64,000 bases of DNA from positions 62,001 to 126,000 of the IMG/VR virus record IMGVR_UViG_3300044643_002965; one strand, 5' to 3'. Both the position numbers and the translations under genes were made by a program. The notes below the pieces were generated by a model. It was not told where the DNA came from and did no database searches. It saw nothing but the letters and a program-made list of their open reading frames with translations. Of the stretch, positions 18,415 through 26,761 are shown one piece after another. This DNA comes from a virus. The first letter of the stretch is position 1. Each line of letters opens with the position of its first letter.

Positions 18415-19446
18415 TTACCAACCCCCTGTTTCAATAGCTTCAAAACAAACTTCTTCATAGCGATTAACCATGTTTTGATAAGAGAACTGACTTGCCCATT
18501 CTCGGCATCGACTGGCTTTTAAATTTGCCGTTGCATCTTCTTTAACAAGACTTAACATCTCTTGTTGTGTTTTAACTAAGAAACCAGTCTCGCCAACCTT
18601 TACAGTTTCTCTCATTGCACCATTATCCCAAGCAATAACAGGCATTCCACAAAGTTGCGCCTCTACTGGAGCCAATCCAAAAGGCTCTCTAAACTGCTCG
18701 TTTGGATGTAGAAGAGTCTTGTTCTTATTAAACCATTGAACACACTCTTCCCTACTTTGGGGACCAACATACCTAAGATTAGGATATTGATTGCAAGCCC
18801 TCTTTACTTCTTCAACCAAAGATGGTTCGCCTGTTAGGGTGTCATCGCCAACCACATCTAGCTTAGCCTTTGCAGATAACGCCACATTGCAAGCAATATG
18901 AGGACCTTTAATTGTGCTAATTCTTGCTAGAAAAAGATATCTGTCGTTTCTTTTCTTGTTTTTATTTGTGTAAAAATCAACATCAACACCGTTATAGACT
19001 GTTCTGAATTCTGACTTTAAATGTTCTTTACAACCTTCTCCTTGATCGTTGCTAATTGTAATAAAACACGGCTTTTCTACAGGAGGAGACTCGTTGTACA
19101 TAGTATGAACAGGAGCATGAAGAACACCCAAAATAGGCACCTTCAAGCCTTCTGTCATCTTTGAAATATAAGACCACTTCTCCCAACTATGATCAATAAT
19201 TACATCATAGTTTTTAAGTCTGTCTTTATACCCATAATATGCATATCTTTCTCTTTCTCTTAGAGTAGTTTCATGCAAATCTGTATCTGTTTTAGATCCA
19301 TTTGGGGCAATTAAAAGAACTTCATGTCCCAAATTTTTTAAACCATTGGCACACTGCCAGCTAATCATTTCCAATCCAGCATATCCAGAAGGAGGACAAG
19401 GTATTACTGTTGTTGAAATAACACAAATTTTAAGTTTATTTTTCAT
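18415..19446 (-). CDS. GT4-family glycosyltransferase
   Basis: 343 residues. The N-terminus KICVISTTVIPCPPSGYAG fits the GT4 acceptor domain with its glycine loop, and HAPVH near 119-123 fits family topology. The C-terminal domain starts at YLFLARISTIKGP and has an EX7E-type motif in REPFGLAPVEAQLCGMPVIA. It resembles bacterial GT4 mannosyl- or glucosyltransferases. It lies in a four-gene minus-strand run with almost no spacing (2 nt after the upstream gene, directly abutting the downstream gene), suggesting one pathway. Substrate unknown. Confidence 0.88.
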   Translation of the reverse strand: MKNKLKICVISTTVIPCPPSGYAGLEMISWQCANGLKNLGHEVLLIAPNGSKTDTDLHETTLRERERYAYYGYKDRLKNYDVIIDHSWEKWSYISKMTEGLKVPILGVLHAPVHTMYNESPPVEKPCFITISNDQGEGCKEHLKSEFRTVYNGVDVDFYTNKNKKRNDRYLFLARISTIKGPHIACNVALSAKAKLDVVGDDTLTGEPSLVEEVKRACNQYPNLRYVGPQSREECVQWFNKNKTLLHPNEQFREPFGLAPVEAQLCGMPVIAWDNGAMRETVKVGETGFLVKTQQEMLSLVKEDATANLKASRCREWASQFSYQNMVNRYEEVCFEAIETGGW

Positions 19447-19448
19447 TT

Positions 19449-20105
19449 TTATGCTTTTTGCTCCAAAGGTACAAATGTTCCATCACATCTGCTTTCGGCA
19501 TATCCAATATGTCGGCAATGTATGCTTGTGTCTACCATGATTTTAAAACCATGCTTTTTAGCATGTGTACAAAATGTAAAGTCTTCACTGGTCTTTTCTA
19601 CCGCTTCAAGATCTGTTCTGTCGCATCTCCATTCAAACCAACGACATCTATTGCTCAAAGGTTGCATGGATTCAACAACAGAACGATGAATTAACAAGCA
19701 TCCCGCTCCAACCAAATCAACTTCAATTAGTTTATCCTTTTCATATTCTGAAACCCATTCAAATTTATCTTTATTCCAGCGTAACATTACTGGAACCAAT
19801 GGAGGGTTTCTTCTATTATAAACACCGCTAACAATAGGTTGCTGATGCTTAATTAGTCTATGAATTGTATCTGGAGGACAAATGACATCATCGTCTAAGA
19901 AAAACAACCATTCCCAGTCTAATTCAAGTAGTTTTTGACATCCTGTGTTTCTAGCATGGTCGAAAGGCATTCCAGAAAGTGTGCAAAAAGTGCCAGGAAT
20001 TTGAAGATTTTTAAATCCTAAAGCCCAAGTTGTTGTAACACTTTCTCTTGTCAATATACAACATAAAACTCTATTTAGCTTAATTAGTTCCCATGATCCT
20101 GCCAT
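19449..20105 (-). CDS. GT-A-type glycosyltransferase-like protein
   Basis: 218 residues. LFFLDDDVICPP (68-78) provides a metal-binding DDD at 71-73, followed by VSGVYNRRNPP and SEDF (173-176). The closing VDTSIHCRHIGY (191-202) could supply a metal-ligand His. The same layout (EDD then DTSIMCKH) occurs in the C-terminal half of the 58882-60039 protein, so the two are probably homologous. GGAG precedes ATG 20105. It leads the four-gene methyltransferase/glycosyltransferase operon. Activity is inferred from fold motifs; sugar and acceptor are unknown. Confidence 0.75.
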   Translation of the reverse strand: MAGSWELIKLNRVLCCILTRESVTTTWALGFKNLQIPGTFCTLSGMPFDHARNTGCQKLLELDWEWLFFLDDDVICPPDTIHRLIKHQQPIVSGVYNRRNPPLVPVMLRWNKDKFEWVSEYEKDKLIEVDLVGAGCLLIHRSVVESMQPLSNRCRWFEWRCDRTDLEAVEKTSEDFTFCTHAKKHGFKIMVDTSIHCRHIGYAESRCDGTFVPLEQKA

Positions 20106-20129
20106 TTATGCTCCATGTTTTATTTGTTT

Positions 20130-20176
20130 GTAAAAGTAAAATAGTGTGTTTCAAAATTTTTGAAACACACTATTTT
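20130..20176 (-). terminator. Long-hairpin terminator after the Ser-Pro protein
   Basis: A 39-nt near-perfect palindrome (20138-20176, stem AAAATAGTGTGTTTCAAAA, central T) lies 19 nt past the stop at 20196. T-rich bases follow on the minus strand. It separates the structural block from the glycosyltransferase operon starting at 20105. Confidence 0.8.
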
Positions 20177-20195
20177 TCAAGATATTCTAGATTTT

Positions 20196-20690
20196 CTATT
20201 TGTTGTTTTTTTTAAACATATAGTTTTTAACTTCATTTTCTGCATATTCATTTTTGACATTTGAATTTTTAATAACCATATCCATAAAGAATTTAATGCT
20301 TGCCTTAATAACACTTCTTCTTTTTATTAGTTTCGCAAAACTTTCTCCATATTTTGTATATGTCTTTTGCAACCAAGTAGGACCATCATTAAACAACCAT
20401 TCACGGAACAATACCCATTCAGGGTTGTTTTCGCCATAAATTTCTCTAGCTACCCAACATGGAGTAGGAGAAGGACTTGGCGAAGGTGAAGGACTTGGCG
20501 AAGGTGAAGGGGAAGGCGAAGGTGAAGGGGAAGGCGAAGGTGAAGGTGAAGGTGAAGGGGAAGGGGAAGGGGAAGGGGAAGGTGTTGGTGTTGGTGTTGG
20601 TGGCGTAGTACTAGTTGTAGTTGTAACAACTGGCGTAGTACTAGTTGTAGTTGTAATAACTGGTCTTTCAAACGCTAAAGCTCTTCTCAT
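20196..20690 (-). CDS. Ser-Pro-rich linker protein with lysine-rich C-terminus
   Basis: 164 residues, family not recognised. The N-terminus MRRALAFERP is followed by two TTTTSTTP-type Thr units, a TPTPTP stretch and about 20 Ser-Pro dipeptides (residues about 35-75). After a Cys comes a compact domain (about 78-164) with WVLFREWLF and a Lys/Asn-rich tail. SP repeats form stiff, extended polyproline-like linkers, so it may be a spacer between a virion anchor and a small C-terminal domain. The Thr units resemble the linkers of the giant adhesins. GAGGAA lies about 12 nt before the ATG. It is followed by a strong terminator. Confidence 0.7.
   Translation of the reverse strand: MRRALAFERPVITTTTSTTPVVTTTTSTTPPTPTPTPSPSPSPSPSPSPSPSPSPSPSPSPSPSPSPSPSPSPSPTPCWVAREIYGENNPEWVLFREWLFNDGPTWLQKTYTKYGESFAKLIKRRSVIKASIKFFMDMVIKNSNVKNEYAENEVKNYMFKKNNK
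20461..20600 (-). repeat. Ser-Pro codon repeat
   Basis: Hexanucleotide-based repeats (plus strand GGCGAA, GGTGAA, GGGGAA units) encode a run of Ser-Pro dipeptides. Units are nearly identical, so copy number may vary. Confidence 0.85.
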
Positions 20691-20721
20691 TTTTTAATAG
20701 TTCCTCAAATTTAAACTAGTA

Positions 20722-23700
20722 TTAAGCTGAAATATCTCCAACCAAACACCAAGTATCGGTTCCAATTTTAATAACCGATGCACCGGCATACTGAGTTCTA
20801 AGTTTATTTCCAGGAGTATAATTTATAGTTACACCAATATTTCCACTAATTGTAACTTGACCTGCTCCCAACTGAATAAAGTCAATGTGTGTTCCTATTG
20901 TCATTGGAACGCTTGCATTTGTTGGAATTGTTAAATTAGCTGTACTTACACTATTTATTGTAATTAGCTTTCCAGCATCCCCAGAAACAAGTGTATAAGC
21001 GCCAGATTGATAATTTATTGCCTGAACATCTCCAACAATCGTCTTGTCGGCAATTGTGCTTGTTAGTGCATTATTACCAACCTGTCCTGAAGCTATATTT
21101 CCAGATGTTACTGCTCCAGAAGCAATCATGGCGTTTACTACGCCTGCCGTTGCAATACCGATGGTTAAGGCACCAGATGGAACATAAGTTCCTGCTAACA
21201 AACCACTAGCTGTAGTTAAAGCCGCTGCAGCCCATGAACCACCAAGAGCAGTAGAGCTTCCTGCAATTGTTATAGAGCTATTTGTCAAGCTAGCATTTGC
21301 TATACTTCCTGCAAGAATATGTGGACTTCCGATAATATTAGCACCAATATCTCCAGATACTACCGCACCATTAGCAAGATGGAATGTTCCAATGCTTCCA
21401 GAAGCGATATTTCCAGATGTTACTGCTCCAGAAGCAATCATAGCGTTTACTACGCCTGCCGTTGCAATACCGATGGTTAAGGCACCACTTGGGTAGAATG
21501 TTCCAGCCAACAAGCCGCTTGCTGTAGTTAAAGCCTGAGCAGCCCAAGAACCGCCCAAAGCAGTTGAACTTCCAGCGATTGTTATTGCACTGTTGGTAAG
21601 TTTATCGTTTGCTACTGTTCCACTTACAATATTAATATTTAAAACGGCAAATTGTCCAATATCTCCACTAGTAACTGCACCAGAAGCAAGATGGAAATTA
21701 CCAATTTGTCCAGAAGCTATATTTCCTGAATTTACAGCATTGTTGCCAATGAGACCAGATACAACCTGCCCAGATGTAAGTGATGCTGCCGAAGTTGTTC
21801 CCCAAGATAGAATGCCGGTTCCATCTGCTCTTAGGAAGTATCCAGATGTTATTGCTCCCGCACCAAAATGATTTGCACCAATTTGCCCTGATGCTATGGC
21901 ACCGCTTCGAATTAGTCCTGAGCCAATAGAAGCTGTAAAAACACCTCCAGATGTCACTCCACCGCTAGGAAATCTAATTCCATATGGGAAATTTATGTTT
22001 CCAAAAATTGTACCAGAAATATGAAGTGTATTTCCTATTGTTATGGTGTCATCTCCGTGTCCAGAAGAAAGATATCCACATACTATTTCGTTTTTAGTTC
22101 CTATTCCCATCGCCCAAGTGCCAATAAAAATAGAACCAGAAACTATTCCAACGCCAAAAGATTTTGTACCCAATCCCACTGCTGTAGTTGCATGATAGCC
22201 AGAATTAGTGTTATTTAATGAATTAGTACCAATTGCGACATTATAATTAGCTTTAGGACTATTTTTAAGAGAAAAATATCCTACTGCTGTATTTTGTCCT
22301 TGTGATGTCGTAATTACAGATTGTGCCATAGAAGAAACTCCTATGGCTACATCTGCGTTTCCACTGCACATAAGTAGCGCAGAATCGCCTAAACCAACGC
22401 ACCACTTTGTTTTGCCACTCGCCCCAGCACCAGCTCCTATTAAAGTTGACATTTCATGGTCTACGGAACCAAATCCAGCACCAAGACCTATCAAAGTGTT
22501 GTTTATAAATCCTGAATTATAACCAGTCCAAAGGTGTATGCCGCCACTAAAAGTACCTCCGTTATCGGGACATCCGATAAATAACATTCTCATAGCTGGA
22601 TTGTAAAAGAAACCAGAGCAAACATACATCGAAGAATTACCAGCATTACCACTTGCGAATGTAATTTGAAACATTCCACTTGCATTGTTTGTTCCAGTGG
22701 TAGGAACGGTATTTGCTTTTCCTATTACTGCACCGCTAGAAAGATGTCCTGTTCCAATAACTCCAGAAGCGATATTTCCAGAATTTACAGCATTGTTGCC
22801 AATGTTTCCGCTAACAACCTGCCCAGATGTTAAAGTTACTGTTCCAATTACACCAGAAGCCAAGTGGTTTGCCCCAATTTGTCCACTTGCAATTTTGCCA
22901 CTAGTAATTGCACCATCAGCAATCATTTGGTTAGCAACACCACCAGAAGCAATACCAATTGTTAATGCACCACTTGGGTAGAATGTTCCGGCTAGTAAAC
23001 CACTAGCAGTAGTTAAAGCTGCTGCAGCCCAAGATGCGCCAAGAGCAGTAGAGCTTCCAGCTATTGTAATTGTACTTGTTGCAAGACTTGCATTAGCAAT
23101 AGAACCAGCAAGAATATGAGGACTTCCAATAACATTAGCACCAATATCTCCAGAAAGTACGGCTCCATTAGCCAAATGGAATGTTCCAATTTGACCAGAA
23201 GCTATGTTTCCAGATACAACTTGTCCTGAACCAAGTATTGCATTTGCCAAAACACCACTTGCTAAATGGTTTAGTCCAATTTGACCTGAAGCAATTTCGC
23301 CAGATGCCACAGCACCATCAGCAATTAACTGACTTGTAATACCACCAGAAGCAATACCGATTGTTAATGCACCGCTTGGGTAGAATGTTCCGGCTAGTAA
23401 TCCACTTGCTGTTGTTAAAGCCTGAGCAGCCCAAGAAGCACCCAAAGCAGTAGAACTTCCAGCAATTGTTATTGTACTTGTTGCAAGACTGGCGTTAGCA
23501 ATAGAACCAGCCAAAATATGTGGAGAACCAATAACATTTGCACCAATATCTCCAGACAAAACTGCTCCATTAGCCAAATGGAATGTTCCAATTTGACCAG
23601 AAGCTATGTTTCCAGATACAACTTGTCCTGAACCAAGTATTGCATTTGCTAAAACACCACTTGCCAAATGGTTTAACCCAATTTGACCAGAAGCAATTTC

Positions 23701-24708
23701 TCCCGAATTAATTGCTCCATCAGCAATTAACTGACTCGTAATACCACCAGAAGCGATACCGATTGTTAAAGCACCACTTGGGTAGAATGTTCCAGCTAAC
23801 AATCCACTTCCTGTTGTCAAAGCTTGCGGCGACCAAGAACCGCCTAGAGCAGTGCTGCTTCCTGCGATTGTTATAGCGCTGTTTATAAGCTTATCATTTG
23901 CAATTGTTCCACTAGAAATACTTGTGTTGACTACTGCAAAGTTACCAATGTCTCCGCTTGTAATTGCTCCTGAAGCGATGTGGAAATTTCCAACGCTTCC
24001 AGAAGCAATGCTGCCAGATACAACAGCATTATCTCCTATTTTTCCACTATTGATTAATCCAGATGAAAGATGAGCATGACCAATTTGTCCAGAAGCTATA
24101 CTTCCAGAAACAACTGCATTATTATTAATTTGACCTGAGTTTACAGAGCCAGAAGACAGCTTAAATTGACTAACAGAACCCGAAGCGATGTTGCCTGAAT
24201 TTACTTGTCCTGATGCAATTCCAACTGAATTTATAGCACCAGAAGCGAAATGGTTTACCCCAATTTGTCCCGAAGCAATGTTTCCTGAAAGCACAATTCC
24301 AGATGATAAAGAACCAGCAAACATGCCACTTGTATTGACCGAGGCTACTGCAGTTCCGCTTGCATTCCTAAATTCCATCATGTTCTGTGTGCCAGATTGT
24401 GGATTAGCCTGAACAATCATTGTGTTTGTTTGAACAACACCAGTAAATGGAGCTAGTCTAATTAAACCACTTGAATTTATATCAAGGCTTGGAATGCCAG
24501 AAACATCATTAACAGAAAATATTGTACCACTACTTAGAACATTATTAATTGAAAATAACTGACCAGCAGACCCTTCGAATGACAAGGCGGAATCGTTTAA
24601 AACTCTTAAAGTAATAGTACCGGCACCTGAATTCAAACCTGTGAATTCAATTTTGCCGCCCGAATTATTGCTTCCCTTATTTGGTGTAATCAAAATATCT
24701 TGTGGCAT
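20722..24708 (-). CDS. Giant ASGQIG-repeat tail fibre with YadA-like head and phage C-terminal domain
   Basis: 1328 residues. The N-terminal region (1-125) ends in a module with VASVNTSGMFAG, as in other phage fibres. Long tracts of repeats follow, built from SGxIASGQIGxxHLASG and SGxIGxNAVxSG units of about 20-22 residues. They are interrupted by ITIAGSSTALGGSW...AGTFYPSGALTIGI cassettes. Residues about 690-900 hold left-handed beta-roll-like units (VAIG, TAVG, LGLG) resembling trimeric-autotransporter heads. The last ~110 residues (from about 1219, containing YTLVSGDAGKLI and QLGAGQVTISGN) are a domain common at the ends of phage tail proteins. A fibrous, probably trimeric, virion protein is inferred. 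AGAGGT precedes the ATG and CATAAATA lies 16 nt upstream. Confidence 0.85.
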   Translation of the reverse strand: MPQDILITPNKGSNNSGGKIEFTGLNSGAGTITLRVLNDSALSFEGSAGQLFSINNVLSSGTIFSVNDVSGIPSLDINSSGLIRLAPFTGVVQTNTMIVQANPQSGTQNMMEFRNASGTAVASVNTSGMFAGSLSSGIVLSGNIASGQIGVNHFASGAINSVGIASGQVNSGNIASGSVSQFKLSSGSVNSGQINNNAVVSGSIASGQIGHAHLSSGLINSGKIGDNAVVSGSIASGSVGNFHIASGAITSGDIGNFAVVNTSISSGTIANDKLINSAITIAGSSTALGGSWSPQALTTGSGLLAGTFYPSGALTIGIASGGITSQLIADGAINSGEIASGQIGLNHLASGVLANAILGSGQVVSGNIASGQIGTFHLANGAVLSGDIGANVIGSPHILAGSIANASLATSTITIAGSSTALGASWAAQALTTASGLLAGTFYPSGALTIGIASGGITSQLIADGAVASGEIASGQIGLNHLASGVLANAILGSGQVVSGNIASGQIGTFHLANGAVLSGDIGANVIGSPHILAGSIANASLATSTITIAGSSTALGASWAAAALTTASGLLAGTFYPSGALTIGIASGGVANQMIADGAITSGKIASGQIGANHLASGVIGTVTLTSGQVVSGNIGNNAVNSGNIASGVIGTGHLSSGAVIGKANTVPTTGTNNASGMFQITFASGNAGNSSMYVCSGFFYNPAMRMLFIGCPDNGGTFSGGIHLWTGYNSGFINNTLIGLGAGFGSVDHEMSTLIGAGAGASGKTKWCVGLGDSALLMCSGNADVAIGVSSMAQSVITTSQGQNTAVGYFSLKNSPKANYNVAIGTNSLNNTNSGYHATTAVGLGTKSFGVGIVSGSIFIGTWAMGIGTKNEIVCGYLSSGHGDDTITIGNTLHISGTIFGNINFPYGIRFPSGGVTSGGVFTASIGSGLIRSGAIASGQIGANHFGAGAITSGYFLRADGTGILSWGTTSAASLTSGQVVSGLIGNNAVNSGNIASGQIGNFHLASGAVTSGDIGQFAVLNINIVSGTVANDKLTNSAITIAGSSTALGGSWAAQALTTASGLLAGTFYPSGALTIGIATAGVVNAMIASGAVTSGNIASGSIGTFHLANGAVVSGDIGANIIGSPHILAGSIANASLTNSSITIAGSSTALGGSWAAAALTTASGLLAGTYVPSGALTIGIATAGVVNAMIASGAVTSGNIASGQVGNNALTSTIADKTIVGDVQAINYQSGAYTLVSGDAGKLITINSVSTANLTIPTNASVPMTIGTHIDFIQLGAGQVTISGNIGVTINYTPGNKLRTQYAGASVIKIGTDTWCLVGDISA

Positions 24709-24724
24709 TTTAACCTCTTTAATT

Positions 24725-24732
24725 TATTTATG
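24725..24732 (-). promoter_or_regulatory. Late-promoter-like octamer CATAAATA
   Basis: Minus-strand CATAAATA (7/8 to TATAAATA) ends 16 nt before ATG 24708, leaving room for a Shine-Dalgarno (AGAGGT). Placement is consistent with a T4-type late promoter for the 1328-residue fibre. Confidence 0.45.
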
Positions 24733-24747
24733 GTTCTAATAATTATC

Positions 24748-25419
24748 TTATAATCCAAATCTTCCTCTTAATGCGTTGTAGTTTTGGATAACTTGTGCGT
24801 CTGTTAGGGCTACAGAATAAATACTAATATTAGATATACTTCCGTTAAAATAATCACCGCCACTTCTTCTTCTTGCTATCCATAAATCAACGGATGGGTC
24901 CGTTATAGTTGCAGATATGCTGGTTGTGTTTATAGCGTCTAAAACGCCATTAAAATAAAGCTTCAAACTAGCAGAAGGAGTCCAAGTTCCAACTATAAAC
25001 TTCCAAGTGTTTGAGGTGTATGTGCTTACAGATTGAACTGAGGAGCTGTTAACATTCATAGCCCAAGTGCTTAATGAAGTACCTGCAAAAATATAGCCCT
25101 GACCACCAACGGAAGGAGTTTTGTCTACACACCACTTATCAGCAACGCTAGTTTTAATCCAAGCACAAATGGACAAACCAGCAGTAGGTAAAAGATTTTG
25201 ATTATTCGATGTAGTTATGTAATCGTCTACACCATCAAAAACGATAGATCCATTATTAGATGAACTGTATGTAGGTCCGTTAGTTAAAGTGCCTGTATTG
25301 CCATTCCCGCTTAGGTCAGTCCAAGTGGTTCCGCTACCCGGATAGCTTTTACCATTTGCTGCATCTAAACTTAAAACTAATCCATCTTCTACTACATCTG
25401 GCCCTGCTGCTGCTGTCAT
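24748..25419 (-). CDS. LamG/concanavalin-like single-domain protein 3
   Basis: 223 residues, one LamG-like (Laminin_G_3) jelly-roll. Visible features: GLVLSLDAANGKSYPGSG near the start, TWTDLSGNGNTG, IVFDGVDDYI, the strand AWIKTSV, LYFNGVLDA, and the ending NALRGRFGL. Such domains bind carbohydrate in many phage and bacterial surface proteins; the ligand here is unknown. It is the last of three paralogues joined by ATGA overlaps, implying coupled translation. Confidence 0.85.
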   Translation of the reverse strand: MTAAAGPDVVEDGLVLSLDAANGKSYPGSGTTWTDLSGNGNTGTLTNGPTYSSSNNGSIVFDGVDDYITTSNNQNLLPTAGLSICAWIKTSVADKWCVDKTPSVGGQGYIFAGTSLSTWAMNVNSSSVQSVSTYTSNTWKFIVGTWTPSASLKLYFNGVLDAINTTSISATITDPSVDLWIARRRSGGDYFNGSISNISIYSVALTDAQVIQNYNALRGRFGL

Positions 25420-26078
25420 ATGCCAAACCTCCCTCTATATGCGTTGAAGTTTTGCAATACTTCTGCTGAACTTAAAGCACGACCGTATTGTGTAACAACA
25501 GAAATTGACCCATTCACCCAGTGGCTTTGATTTATACATCCAATTGAAAATTCAGATGTAGAGGTAACTCCAATTCCTCCAGCTTCGGTTGCGATAGCGC
25601 TGCCGTTTAAATATAATGTTCTCGACCCATCAGAATTTAATACAAAACCTTGTTGATACCAAGTATTTGTGCTAAGAACTACACTGTTAAATTGATTCCC
25701 TGTTGTGCCTGCGTAATAATAAAAATAACCACCATCAGATATGCCAATATAATTATATGCATTTACTTCCTGTGTTCCAGTTAAGCTATATCCAGCCGGT
25801 AATCCTGTTATAGAGTTGTATTTCACCCAAATAAAATAACTTCTTGCACCGCTAGGCTTAAATGTTGTGGATACTCTTTGATTGCTTCCATTGAATGTTA
25901 GGATTCCTCCATTTGCCGAACTGAATCCTACGCTATTTACCAGCGTTCCAGTATTATTATTCCCACTAATATCATATAAATTAGTACCAGAGCCAGAATA
26001 GCTTTTGCGGTTGGCAGCGTCTACAAGAAGCGCCAAACTATTTGATACTATTGAAGGATAATGCGCCAAACCCATCAA
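25416..26078 (-). CDS. LamG/concanavalin-like single-domain protein 2
   Basis: 220 residues, LamG-like: LALLVDAANRKSYSGSG, YDISGNNNTGTL, LTFNGSNQRV, LYLNGSAIA, ending NAYRGRFGI. ATG 26078 overlaps the upstream stop (ATGA), and its own stop overlaps the next ATG. The RGRFG ending is shared by all three paralogues and could mediate attachment to a common partner. Role in virion binding is inferred. Confidence 0.85.
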   Translation of the reverse strand: MMGLAHYPSIVSNSLALLVDAANRKSYSGSGTNLYDISGNNNTGTLVNSVGFSSANGGILTFNGSNQRVSTTFKPSGARSYFIWVKYNSITGLPAGYSLTGTQEVNAYNYIGISDGGYFYYYAGTTGNQFNSVVLSTNTWYQQGFVLNSDGSRTLYLNGSAIATEAGGIGVTSTSEFSIGCINQSHWVNGSISVVTQYGRALSSAEVLQNFNAYRGRFGI

Positions 26079-26761
26079 ACACCAAACCTTCCTCGCAATG
26101 CATTAAAATTAGTATTTATTTCTGCTTGAGTTAAAGCTCTGTTGTAAATTTTAAATGTTGACAAACTCATTGGCATGTCATATCCTGCAGTATCAGTCCA
26201 GCCAGATATTCTTCCAACTCCGCTATTGAAATTTCTCTGTCCAGATAATTCTGTAGCTAATTGTTGTGATAAACTTTGTGAAACACCATTGATATACATT
26301 TTATTATTAATGTAAGAAACATCGCTTCGCATCTCAAAAACATAATGTCTTGGATTGCCAACTAATCCAAGATTAGAAACGGTGGTTGAATTAATGCCGT
26401 ACATGTCGCTGTTGCCTGTGTTGAATCCCATTCCTCCAGATCCGCACCACACAGAATATCTAAACCAGCCAAAAGGCATTTTACCACTATATCCAGCACC
26501 CAAAGCCATCCACATTTCAACAGTTGTAGTTGTTCCTAAATTTGGAGCAGTAAAATTAACATAATTTGTAGATCCATCAAATATAATATTACCACCTGAT
26601 CCAGCGTTAAAATTAGCAGTTCCAGCAATTGTGTAAGTGGACGAGGGGTTCAAAAAGTCTGCAATTGTATTTCCAGACCTAGGATATGATCTTGGATTAG
26701 CTATGTCTATGCCTAAAACCACGCCATTTACTATAATTGATGTATTATAATATATTCCCAT
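26075..26761 (-). CDS. LamG/concanavalin-like single-domain protein 1
   Basis: 228 residues, LamG-like: VVLGIDIANPRSYPRSG, IIFDGSTNYV, VEMWMAL, MYINGVSQS, ending NALRGRFGV. The ATG at 26761 overlaps the stop of the 871-residue fibre (TAATG) and GGAGGAA lies just upstream, so it is translationally coupled to that fibre. This suggests the three LamG proteins are made with, and perhaps mounted on, the adjacent fibres. Confidence 0.85.
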   Translation of the reverse strand: MGIYYNTSIIVNGVVLGIDIANPRSYPRSGNTIADFLNPSSTYTIAGTANFNAGSGGNIIFDGSTNYVNFTAPNLGTTTTVEMWMALGAGYSGKMPFGWFRYSVWCGSGGMGFNTGNSDMYGINSTTVSNLGLVGNPRHYVFEMRSDVSYINNKMYINGVSQSLSQQLATELSGQRNFNSGVGRISGWTDTAGYDMPMSLSTFKIYNRALTQAEINTNFNALRGRFGV

